24,801 nt of DNA. Source: a virus. The DNA is taken from positions 1 to 24,801 of the IMG/VR virus record IMGVR_UViG_3300029893_000068, one strand, 5' to 3'. Shown piece after piece: positions 12,673 to 18,705 of this stretch (positions are counted from its first letter, which is position 1; each line of letters opens with the position of its first letter). The notes under the pieces were generated by a model. The model saw only the letters and a list, made by a program, of their open reading frames with translations, ran no database searches and was not told the DNA's origin. Position numbers and translations under genes: made by a program.

Positions 12673-13596
12673 CTAGTGCGTCAATGCTTTGTAGGTGAGC
12701 CGCTTGCCGGCAACGCGCGACACAAAGCTGTCGAGCCGTTCCATCGTGTGCCGCGCCACATTGCCGTCATTGAGTCGGAACGCGAACTCATCGACGTAGC
12801 GGCCAAGGTGCTTCGGGCTGGCGTGGTGATAGACGCCGATCAGGCCGCGCTTCATGACCGCAAAAACAGATTCGATGCTATTCGTGGTCACGCCATCGCG
12901 GACGTATTCGCCTTCGCTATGGTTGACGCTTTCGTGCTCGAAGAACAGCCCGCCCATCGCGTGATAAACGCCAGCTTCGTCGGTGTGAAGCGCCGTGCCT
13001 ACTTCTACGTTTTGCACGATCACATCTTGGACCGTCTGCGCGTCCGTACTTTCGATCTTTACGGCCTTCGTGCGCCCACCCTTGCCGCGCTCCCTCATGC
13101 CCAGAACGGCGGTTTTACCAACCGTGCCGCGCCCCGCTTTCAGCTTTTTGCTTTCGTGCTTGTTGGCCTCGGTGCCGCCGACATAGGTTTCGTCAATTTC
13201 GACCAGACCTTGCAGTTTGTCCAAGTCTTTGCCGCACGCTTCACGCAGACGGTGCAGCATGAACCACGCGGACTTTTGCGTGACGCCGATCTCTTTGGAA
13301 AGTTGCAGGCTGGAAATGCCTTTGCGGGCCGTAACCAGCAGATACATTGCGTAAATCCACTTGTGCAGCGGAATGTGCGACCGCTCGAAGATGGTGCCGG
13401 TGCGGACGGTGAAATCCTCCCGACACTGGTTGCAGCGGTAGAAGCCGCCCTTGCGGGCCGTCACCCGCTCGCCAAAGGAACAGACAGGACAGCGCGGCCC
13501 ATTGGGCCAGAGCCGCGCTTCCAGATAGGTTCGCGCTGTCTCCGCATCGGGAAACAGCGCGAACAGTTCAAAGGTCGAAATGGTGCTTTTAGACAT
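12673..13596 (-). CDS. IS1595-family transposase
   Basis: The 307-aa protein starts with a zinc ribbon (CPVC at 36-39, CNQC at 55-58) and a helix-turn-helix-like SSLQLSKEIGVTQKSAWFML, followed by the DDE-type catalytic core: Asp135 in VEIDETYVGG, Asp206 in LHTDEAG, and NSIES with Asn239 and Glu242, then the signature MKRGLIGVYHHASPKHLGRY. This order is diagnostic for the ISXO2-like/IS1595 family. Full length and without frameshifts, so probably active. Its ATG directly follows the stop of the 62-aa passenger. Confidence 0.9.
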   Translation of the reverse strand: MSKSTISTFELFALFPDAETARTYLEARLWPNGPRCPVCSFGERVTARKGGFYRCNQCREDFTVRTGTIFERSHIPLHKWIYAMYLLVTARKGISSLQLSKEIGVTQKSAWFMLHRLREACGKDLDKLQGLVEIDETYVGGTEANKHESKKLKAGRGTVGKTAVLGMRERGKGGRTKAVKIESTDAQTVQDVIVQNVEVGTALHTDEAGVYHAMGGLFFEHESVNHSEGEYVRDGVTTNSIESVFAVMKRGLIGVYHHASPKHLGRYVDEFAFRLNDGNVARHTMERLDSFVSRVAGKRLTYKALTH

Positions 13597-13785
13597 CTAA
13601 GCCGCCATCGTCTTACGCGCCTCAAGAGCTTTACGCTTATTTGCGTCGCGTCGCCGTTCCCACTTCTTTCTCTCTTTGAGACTTGTGGCCTGTCCCGCCA
13701 TGAAGGCGGCGTGAGCGGCGCTTCTCTCATACGATGCAGCGAGGATGGAGGTGCGCTCGTTATGGGCCTTCTTCAGGCTTTCCAT
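13597..13785 (-). CDS. IS passenger: 62-aa helical basic protein upstream of the transposase
   Basis: It begins MESLKKAHNERTSILAASYE and ends in a Lys/Arg/Glu-rich helix (KERKKWERRRDANKRKALEA). ATG 13785 has GGGAG 8 nt upstream, and the stop abuts the transposase start, so the two are probably translationally coupled. The coding strand lies just downstream of the IS promoter. A DNA-binding or regulatory role is possible. No family is recognised. Confidence 0.6.
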   Translation of the reverse strand: MESLKKAHNERTSILAASYERSAAHAAFMAGQATSLKERKKWERRRDANKRKALEARKTMAA

Positions 13786-13824
13786 CGTCTTTCTCCCAAA
13801 GGCCGTGGATCGGCCTATAAGGTC

Positions 13825-13853
13825 AATGTAGATGACTCCCTAGCCCCTGTCAA
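13825..13853 (-). promoter_or_regulatory. IS operon promoter near the right end
   Basis: On the minus strand TTGACA (13853-13848) and TACATT (13830-13825) are 17 bp apart, a near-consensus promoter reading into the passenger and transposase genes. ACTCCCT (13835-13841) and AGGGAGT (13853-13859) form a 7-bp-arm inverted repeat overlapping it. TAGATGACTCCCT (13829-13841) is repeated exactly at 12112-12124 near the other end. The transposase may bind these sites and repress itself. Confidence 0.6.
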
Positions 13854-13873
13854 GGGAGTAAGGTAATAATTCC

Positions 13874-13881
13874 CCAAAGTA
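13874..13881. repeat. right target-site duplication CCAAAGTA
   Basis: Direct copy of 12093-12100. The first two bases (CC) could instead belong to the IS end, since the inverted terminus there reads ATAATTCCCC. Confidence 0.8.
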
Positions 13882-14040
13882 GATGCCCTGCGGATTGCAG
13901 GCGTACAGCGCAACGCATGTGATCTTGCCTTTCGGATCGCGATAGACGCGCGGCGGAGTGAGGATCAGCGGTTTCGTCATCGTTCGGGTCTCCTATGGTG
14001 TTTGATCGCTGCAACGATCGCGGGAGCGAAGGCGCCCGAA

Positions 14041-14065
14041 CATGCCCCGCGCGAGACGGGGCATG
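14041..14065 (-). terminator. perfect 9-bp hairpin after the 92-aa reverse gene
   Basis: CATGCCCCG pairs with CGGGGCATG around a 7-nt loop, between the stop of the gene at 14076 and the start of the split gene at 13980. There is no T-run. Position and stem length match the hairpin at 11965-11990. Confidence 0.45.
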
Positions 14066-14075
14066 GGCTGGCGTC

Positions 14076-14354
14076 TCAGTCTTCCGCGCGGTAGCGTTGA
14101 GCCAACTCATTGCTGCCGCGCCATACGATCTTCGCGTCGCGTGGCCAGCGGCCCGCACCAAAGCGGGAGATATTGTCTTTTGAGCGTGTGACGAAGACTA
14201 CAAAAAATTCGTCGCTGTCTCCGTAATACACTCCCCTGCACAGTTTGAGTGCTGTCTTGACGTCGGTGGAATGCGCGAGCACTTGATGCGAAGCGACCGA
14301 ATAAACAACATACCGAAGGTCAGAAGCCGTCGAACGATTAGGGTGATTTGTCAT
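14076..14354 (-). CDS. first gene of the reverse module, hypothetical (92 aa)
   Basis: I start at ATG 14354, which has GGAG 8 nt upstream. The longer frame to 14507 would begin upstream of the promoter. The product (MTNHPNRSTASDLRYVVYSV...) is alpha/beta: a strand-rich start, a KTALKLCRGVYYGDSDEFFV segment, VFVTRSKDNIS, and a C-terminal WRGSNELAQRYRAED helix. It resembles small cytoplasmic proteins with a short domain of unknown role. Its strong promoter suggests expression in the lysogen. Local GC is lower than average, which points to a separate origin. Confidence 0.65.
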   Translation of the reverse strand: MTNHPNRSTASDLRYVVYSVASHQVLAHSTDVKTALKLCRGVYYGDSDEFFVVFVTRSKDNISRFGAGRWPRDAKIVWRGSNELAQRYRAED

Positions 14355-14355
14355 C

Positions 14356-14366
14356 TTCGTGTCTCC
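14356..14366 (-). promoter_or_regulatory. shared leader/ribosome-site motif (three copies)
   Basis: The minus-strand leader GGAGACACGAA lies immediately before the 92-aa gene. GGAGACCCGAA occurs before the split gene (13993-13983) and before the HTH gene (11950-11940). The GGAGA part can serve as ribosome site. The conserved CCCGAA after it is unexplained. Confidence 0.6.
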
Positions 14367-14406
14367 GCCCCTGAAGTCAGGCGAGGCGCCCTGTCTTGAT
14401 AATGCG

Positions 14407-14435
14407 AATATAGACGCCCGCAGTCTATTTGTCAA
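14407..14435 (-). promoter_or_regulatory. strong promoter of the reverse module
   Basis: Read on the minus strand, TTGACA (14435-14430) and TATATT (14412-14407) are 17 bp apart: a perfect -35 and a near-perfect -10. It drives the three small minus-strand genes. TTTGTCAAACGACAAA (14428-14443), an inverted repeat with 6-bp arms, covers the -35 and could be an operator. Unlike O1-O3 it has no CATGGAT half-site, so a different regulator is implied. Confidence 0.75.
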
Positions 14436-14517
14436 ACGACAAAAGAGCATCGCGTCATCACGAATTGTTACATGAGGTGCGTTGCCGGGAGGCGAGCAGC
14501 ACGGCACGTCATCCGCA

Positions 14518-15132
14518 ATGGCGAACCGTCAGCAGATTACCCGCCCGTCGCCCGCGCTCATCGCCGCCCGCAAGCGGGAGATCGCCAAGCGCTACGCGCG
14601 CAAAGATAAGCGCTCGATCCCGCTCACATTCGCGGCCGTGCGGCTGTCGGAGCTCAATCGCTTATACCAATACCGCCACGGCCGCGAGCTGCCCGCCACC
14701 GACGACGGCCTGCAAGCCGCCCGCCTCGCCGTGCACCATATCGGCCGGCTCAGAGACGCCGCCCGCCGCATTGGTTCGTGGCTCGACTACTGGACTCCGT
14801 GGCTTGATCTCGCATCTCGCGAGCGCCTGATCCGTGACGCCACTGAGCATCCGCTGCGCTGGCGAGCCGACAAGATCGCATGGAAATTGCGCGTGACGGC
14901 TGGCGAGCGCCAGGCGCTCAATCTGCGCACCATTGGCGCGATCGACGAGACAAGGGCCGAGCGCCAAGCCAAGGCCCGCATCCTCAAGCGGGAGCGCGAT
15001 CAAGCCCGGCGCAGAGCACAAGGCGTCAAGCCGCGGGCCGATTACGAGCGCAACGCTATCGCCAAGCAGGCACCATGGGAGGCCGTCGGCATCAGCCGCG
15101 CCACCTGGTACAGGCGCCGCCTGAGACTGTGA
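14518..15132 (+). CDS. phage DNA-binding-like protein upstream of the terminase genes (204 aa)
   Basis: ATG 14518 is my choice, although no good ribosome site precedes it. The protein has a basic N-terminus, a region with LSELNRLYQYRHGRELPATD, a WRADKIAWKLRVTAGERQAL segment with TIGAIDE, a strongly basic helix (RQAKARILKRERDQARRRAQ) and a C-terminal APWEAVGISRATWYRRR that looks like a helix-turn-helix. This family is common in rhizobial prophages with the ending 'WYRRR'. It may be a late regulator or a DNA-packaging accessory, judged from its place before terminase. Its stop lies within the left arm of a large inverted repeat. Confidence 0.65.
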   Translation: MANRQQITRPSPALIAARKREIAKRYARKDKRSIPLTFAAVRLSELNRLYQYRHGRELPATDDGLQAARLAVHHIGRLRDAARRIGSWLDYWTPWLDLASRERLIRDATEHPLRWRADKIAWKLRVTAGERQALNLRTIGAIDETRAERQAKARILKRERDQARRRAQGVKPRADYERNAIAKQAPWEAVGISRATWYRRRLRL

Positions 15133-15188
15133 GACAAGTCCGCGCCACGCATATCATAGTATATATATGGAGCGCGGACCTGTCTCAC
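15129..15188. repeat. 17-bp inverted repeat with an AT-rich loop
   Basis: The left arm GTGAGACAAGTCCGCGC (15129-15145) and right arm GCGCGGACCTGTCTCAC (15172-15188) are complementary at 16 of 17 positions. The 26-nt loop contains ATATCATAGTATATATAT, by far the most AT-rich stretch nearby. It starts at the stop of the upstream gene and ends about 58 bp before the putative small terminase. It could be a pac or cos recognition site, an origin, a terminator or a late regulatory site. Confidence 0.8.
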
Positions 15189-15246
15189 ATCCGCCGCACC
15201 AGCCAGTGCGTTGACCATGCGCCCGCCGCTCCCGCACCCTCCCACC

Positions 15247-15774
15247 ATGTCCAACGACCTCACCCTAGACGAGCGCCCAGCAGGACCGCCGGCCGCCTCA
15301 ATCGTTCGCGTTCCCACCAAGGATGGCGTCAAGGAGATCCGCGGCAGGCTGAAACGCGCCTTGGACCTCATGGTCTTCGGCGATCAAGAGACCATGACGC
15401 CAATCGAATGGAATGAAGCAGCTCAGCGCGTCGGCTTCTCCGTCCGCCGAATGAGATCAGCGCTCGAACGTCCGCACGTCCAGCGGTACATCAGGCAGCA
15501 AAAACAGGTGTTTCGAGCAAGCGCCAGCGCAGGAAACATTCTCGTCGCTAAGCAGATTCGCGACAAGAGCGCGAACGATAACGCGCGCATGAAGGCGATC
15601 GGCTATCTCGACGGCATCGCCGATCATGAGCAGAACGGCGCGGCTCGTCATGTGACGCCGGGCGTCGTTGTGCAGGTGAATGTCAGCTCGCGCGCGGATC
15701 GCCAGATAGACAATCTGGACGTGATCGAGGTTAACCCGCTGGGTGAGCAGCAGCCGGTGCGGAACGACGAGTAA
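15247..15774 (+). CDS. putative terminase small subunit (TerS)
   Basis: From ATG 15247 the 175-aa protein has a central helix-turn-helix (PIEWNEAAQRVGFSVRRMRS with ALERPHVQRYIRQQKQVFRA) followed by a helical AKQIRDKSANDNARMKAIGY region and a beta-rich C-terminus (GVVVQVNVSSRADRQIDNLD). HTH-plus-helical-oligomerisation order and position five genes upstream of TerL fit small terminases, which recognise the packaging site and load the large subunit. In-frame TTG 15211 and ATG 15217 are alternative starts. No clear ribosome site is visible. Confidence 0.65.
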   Translation: MSNDLTLDERPAGPPAASIVRVPTKDGVKEIRGRLKRALDLMVFGDQETMTPIEWNEAAQRVGFSVRRMRSALERPHVQRYIRQQKQVFRASASAGNILVAKQIRDKSANDNARMKAIGYLDGIADHEQNGAARHVTPGVVVQVNVSSRADRQIDNLDVIEVNPLGEQQPVRNDE

Positions 15775-16059
15775 CGCACGGGCTTGTCTCGGCATGCAGG
15801 CATAGACTTCGCGGCCTCGGCATGCGTGCGAGTTCGGCGGCGTGCATGCCATCCCACCTCCGGGCGGGCGCGCGCGAGGTGGGGGTGGGGGCAAAAATGG
15901 CGCGCGATTCCGTGGCAGGTGATACCCCCGCGCGATTTTTCTGCTATACTTCGGGCCGGTCTGGAAATTTTTTTGGTTGGAAAAATCTTGGGGGAGTAGG
16001 CTGTCGGTGTCTCGCGGCGCAGGGATATTCAGATGAGCATCATCGGACGGAGTGCTGAG
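15775..16059 (+). promoter_or_regulatory. gene-free block with repeats, hairpin and a candidate extended -10 promoter
   Basis: No convincing gene lies in this roughly 285-bp gap. It holds two direct copies of CTCGGCATGC (15788-15797, 15816-15825) plus an inverted GCATGCC (15844-15850). A hairpin CCCACCTC/GAGGTGGG has a 15-nt loop (15853-15883). An extended -10 TGCTATACT (15942-15950) has no good -35. Further on is a T/A-rich tract (15961-15989). It probably carries late-promoter, terminator or packaging-site signals. Confidence 0.5.
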
Positions 16060-16332
16060 ATGAACCGGATGATCGACATTCTGCTTGGTGTGGTCGTCTT
16101 CGGGGTGGTTCTCGTGTTTGCGGGGATCGCGGTCGAATTTTATAGGATCATCCCGGAGATCTGGGCGACGCAGCCGCTGTCGCTTCGGCTGGTCTGGATG
16201 GGGATCGTCATCATGTTGCTTGCGATGGGCGCGGTGGCGATGTTCATGCCGGGTCCGCGGCGGTTGGTGCCGCCATTTCCGCGCCGACCAGGACCAGGAA
16301 GTGATGAGGTGATCGGCCATGACGAACGCTGA
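16060..16332 (+). CDS. small two-helix membrane protein (90 aa)
   Basis: ATG 16060 has GGAG with a 7-nt spacer, so I prefer it over ATG 16033. Two transmembrane helices are clear: IDILLGVVVFGVVLVFAGIA and VWMGIVIMLLAMGAVAMFM, joined by an FYRIIPEIWATQPLSL loop, followed by a Pro/Arg-rich tail. Size and topology would fit a class II holin, but no endolysin or spanin is nearby, so other membrane roles are equally possible. It overlaps the next gene by 14 bp. Confidence 0.65.
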   Translation: MNRMIDILLGVVVFGVVLVFAGIAVEFYRIIPEIWATQPLSLRLVWMGIVIMLLAMGAVAMFMPGPRRLVPPFPRRPGPGSDEVIGHDER

Positions 16333-16525
16333 TCTGAGCGCTGCGCTGGATGCGTTTGAGAAGGAAGCTGGCCGGCCGCCGGATCGTGCGGAGCGGGCTG
16401 CGATTGCGGCGGGGCTGGGGAGGCGCGTCGAGCCGGATGCGGTGGCGTCGGTTGTGCCGTCGATTGCGGAGTTGCGGGAGCGGGCGGCGGTGCTGACGGC
16501 GGAGAAGAAGCGGAGGTACGGGTGA
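16319..16525 (+). CDS. hypothetical phage protein (68 aa)
   Basis: Starts at ATG 16319 with GAGGTG 7 nt upstream. The product (MTNADLSAALDAFEKEAGRP, then PDRAERAAIAAGLGRRVEPD and a helical end) is helical, with a stretch resembling the short DNA-binding or oligomerisation helices of packaging accessory proteins. No family is recognised. Its TGA shares a base with the next start (TGATG). Confidence 0.6.
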   Translation: MTNADLSAALDAFEKEAGRPPDRAERAAIAAGLGRRVEPDAVASVVPSIAELRERAAVLTAEKKRRYG

Positions 16526-16662
16526 TGCCGTTCAAGAAAACGAAGGGCGGGAAGTATCGGTCGCCGTCGGGGCGGACGTACACCGGGAAGCAGGTGAAGG
16601 CGTACTATGCGACGGGCGGCTTCAAGCGGGCGCCGCGCAAGGCGAAGGCGAGGAAGCGGTGA
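16525..16662 (+). CDS. very small basic phage protein (45 aa)
   Basis: ATG 16525 follows GGAGGT by 8 nt. The product, MPFKKTKGGKYRSPSGRTYT, GKQVKAYYATGGFKR and a Lys/Arg-rich end, has 17 Lys/Arg out of 45 residues and no acidic residue, so it should bind nucleic acid. Similar short KKxKGGKYRSPSGR peptides occur in the head-gene clusters of other phages. It is coupled to both neighbours by TGATG and GTGA overlaps. Confidence 0.65.
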   Translation: MPFKKTKGGKYRSPSGRTYTGKQVKAYYATGGFKRAPRKAKARKR

Positions 16663-16904
16663 GCGACGCGCCGAAGGTCGTTTCGCTGCGCGGCGAGGAA
16701 ATTCTGCCGCCGGGCGAGCCGCGGCCGAAGGTGATTGCGATGCTTGAAGATTATCTGGAGCGCGCCCGGTCGGGAGATATTTGCGCGGTGGCGATGGCGG
16801 TCAAGTTTTCCGATGGGGCAACGATGTTTCATTTCGAGGGAAACCTGGATAACGCGGTGATTGGCGCGGTCGAGCGGATGAAGATTGCTCTCGTCAAAGA
16901 CTGA
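16659..16904 (+). CDS. hypothetical phage protein (81 aa)
   Basis: GTG 16659 overlaps the TGA of the 45-aa gene. The protein begins MSDAPKVVSLRGEEILPPGE and has a helix (KVIAMLEDYLERARSGDICA) followed by a strand-rich region (AVAMAVKFSDGATMFHFEGN). This DxCAVAMAVxxxDG pattern occurs in small phage proteins of unknown role. It precedes the terminase genes. No activity is assigned. Confidence 0.65.
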   Translation: MSDAPKVVSLRGEEILPPGEPRPKVIAMLEDYLERARSGDICAVAMAVKFSDGATMFHFEGNLDNAVIGAVERMKIALVKD

Positions 16905-16951
16905 CCTGGCAGTGCGTTGAGGCTGCGCGGCGGCGGGGCGACGGTTGCCGC

Positions 16952-17140
16952 ATGGCCGATCCGGGAAAACGCAGGCATCAATCGCGCGAGCATAAGCTGG
17001 CGATCAGCCGCGCCCTGCGCGAAGCCTGGGTACGGCGCAAGGCCATGGAAATCGACGAGGGCGAGCGGGGGATTGACCTGCGGGCCCGCGACCGCCTGCT
17101 CGAGCGCCTGCGCGAAGTTCACGGGGAGCGGTACAAATGA
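16952..17140 (+). CDS. small basic protein before the large terminase (62 aa)
   Basis: It begins MADPGKRRHQSREHKLAISR and has a charged helical remainder ending LLERLREVHGERYK. The ATG lies 47 bp after the previous stop, and the TGA overlaps the TerL start as ATGA. The N-terminal motif (HxxAISxALREAWxRRK) resembles the NUMOD-type or other short DNA-binding motifs seen in small phage proteins. No specific function is known. A packaging accessory is plausible from position. Confidence 0.6.
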   Translation: MADPGKRRHQSREHKLAISRALREAWVRRKAMEIDEGERGIDLRARDRLLERLREVHGERYK

Positions 17141-18705
17141 GCGCGCCCGCCCGGGCCCTGCCGCAACTCCGCTTCACGCCCGAAGGGCAGAAGATTTACG
17201 AGCCGGACGGCGAGGTGCTCGGCCGGTTTCTCCTCGATCGCAGCCATGTGTCGATCATCCGCGGGCCGTGGGGCTCGGGCAAGACGCTCGCGGTCATCAA
17301 CAAGATTTGGCAGATCGCGTGCGAGCAGGCGCGCTCGCCGCTCGACGGCCTGCGCAAGACGCGCTGGGGCGTGGTGCGGAATCATTATGGTGAGCTGCGC
17401 GATACGACGCTGAAGGACGTGATCGACTGGCTGCCGCCGGCCGAGTACGGCAACGATCTGAAGCTGTCGCGGCCGATGATCTATCACCTGCGGCTAGGAG
17501 ATGTTTCCTGCGAATTGATTTTCATCGCGCTCGACGGGCCGGAGGACGTGCAGAAGCTGATGTCGACGCACTTCACCGGCTTCTGGTTTCACGAGATGCA
17601 GTTCACCGCCAAGCAGGTGTTCGACGACGCGGAAGGGCGCACGGGCCGCTATCCGCCGGTGCGCGACGGCGGGCCGACCTGGCACGGCATCCTCGGCGAC
17701 ATGAACGAGCCGGGCGAGGATCACTGGCTGGTGCGGATGACGCACGAGGTGCCGCTGCCGGTCGACATGACGCCGGAGGAGCGCGAGCGCTGGCACTGGC
17801 CGAAGGAGTGGGCGTACTTCGTGCAGCCGCCGGCGCTGATCGAGGTATTTCATGCCGATGGCAAGACGCTGCGCGGCTACCGCATCAATCCGGCGGCGGA
17901 GAATACGCTATGGCTGCCGCCCGGATTCTATCGGGAGAAGATCACCGGCAAGGACCGCCGCTGGATCGACTCGCGGCTGATGAACCGGATTTCCGTGTGG
18001 GTCGACGGCGAGCCGGTTTGGCGCGGCTTCTCGCCGGAGACGCACGTGGCGAAGGAGGCGCTGAAGCCGATCGCCGGGCTGACGCTGTACGTGGGATTGG
18101 ACTTCGGCCGCTCGCCGGCGGCCGTGCTCGGGCAGCGGGTCGGGACCAGGTGGCAGATCCTCGATGAGATCGTGGCGTTCGATGTGGATTCGTCGGAGTT
18201 CGCGCCGATGCTGAAGCGCAAGCTCGCGGAGCCGCGCTACGCCGGGATCACGGACATTCGCATTTACGGCGATCCGAAGGGCACCGACAAGTTCCAGTCG
18301 ACCGAGCGCACGAGCTACGACATCTTCGAGAGCTTCGGGCTGCACGTGATCGAGTGCCCGTGCAACGACAACGACATCGAGCTGCGCGTGAACGCGGTGG
18401 CGGACTTGCTGCGGCGGATGGAGAACGGCGCGCCATGTCTCTTGCTCGATCCGGCGCGGGTGCCGACCCTGAAGACGGCGATGGCCGGCCGCTATCATCG
18501 TGAGCGCATCAAGGGTGCGGACGGCGTGGTGAAGGAAATCCCGAAGAAGGACCGCTACTCCAACGTGGCCGACGCGCTGCAATACATGGTGCTGGGCGCC
18601 GGCGAGGGCAGGACGCTCTTGGGCAAGTCGGCGCAGACCGCGGCCCGCGTGGTGCGGCTGCCGCCGCGGCGGCAGCGCTTCACCGGCGCGCGAAGGCCGT
18701 TCTGA
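17137..18705 (+). CDS. terL: terminase large subunit (TerL)
   Basis: The 522-aa protein has the packaging ATPase domain with Walker A GPWGSGKT (43-50) and a Walker B-like GFWFHEMQ (148-155, Glu153). The RNase H-like nuclease domain carries Asp322 in VGLDFGRSP, Asp379 in YGDPKGTDK and Asp479 in YSNVADALQY. TerL docks on the portal, drives DNA into the prohead and cuts the concatemer. Length and both catalytic sites look complete. The start overlaps the upstream TGA. It is followed by portal, scaffold and capsid genes. Confidence 0.92.
   Translation: MSAPARALPQLRFTPEGQKIYEPDGEVLGRFLLDRSHVSIIRGPWGSGKTLAVINKIWQIACEQARSPLDGLRKTRWGVVRNHYGELRDTTLKDVIDWLPPAEYGNDLKLSRPMIYHLRLGDVSCELIFIALDGPEDVQKLMSTHFTGFWFHEMQFTAKQVFDDAEGRTGRYPPVRDGGPTWHGILGDMNEPGEDHWLVRMTHEVPLPVDMTPEERERWHWPKEWAYFVQPPALIEVFHADGKTLRGYRINPAAENTLWLPPGFYREKITGKDRRWIDSRLMNRISVWVDGEPVWRGFSPETHVAKEALKPIAGLTLYVGLDFGRSPAAVLGQRVGTRWQILDEIVAFDVDSSEFAPMLKRKLAEPRYAGITDIRIYGDPKGTDKFQSTERTSYDIFESFGLHVIECPCNDNDIELRVNAVADLLRRMENGAPCLLLDPARVPTLKTAMAGRYHRERIKGADGVVKEIPKKDRYSNVADALQYMVLGAGEGRTLLGKSAQTAARVVRLPPRRQRFTGARRPF

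Larger units (their letters stand above)
12101..13873 (-). mobile_element. IS1595-family insertion sequence with passenger genes
   Basis: The ends share a 10-bp inverted terminal GGGGAATTAT (12101-12110 and, reversed, 13866-13875), followed by partly similar ACTCCCTT blocks. The flanks carry CCAAAGTA at 12093-12100 and 13874-13881, an 8-bp repeat as expected for IS1595. If the right end is taken two bases further, the repeat is AAAGTA. It contains an IS1595-type transposase and four small genes in one minus-strand operon, with its own promoter near the right end. All frames look intact, so the insertion may be recent. Confidence 0.85.
12002..13980 (-). pseudogene. 65-aa reverse-module gene split by the IS1595-family element
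   Basis: The 5' part (13980 to about 13876) reads MTKPLILTPPRVYRDPKGKI, then TCVALYACNPQGIYFG. The 3' part (about 12092 to 12002) reads PNATIRVEHPDEKERMRIAE, then TIAAAFPGA and TGA. Removing the element and one target repeat joins them in frame at Gly36-Pro37 to give an intact 65-aa protein. A ribosome site AGGAG lies 9 nt before the ATG, followed by the shared CCCGAA leader. The small alpha/beta product is not a family I recognise. With the element in place the 5' part runs only a few codons into the IS end before a stop. Confidence 0.8.

Noticed and set aside
12556-13866. 436-aa plus-strand frame across the IS element
   Set aside because: It is the mirror of the IS1595 transposase on the minus strand, which has zinc-ribbon and DDE motifs.
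16060-16332. Holin call for the two-TM protein
   Set aside because: Topology fits, but there is no endolysin or spanin nearby, so I kept it as an unspecified membrane protein.
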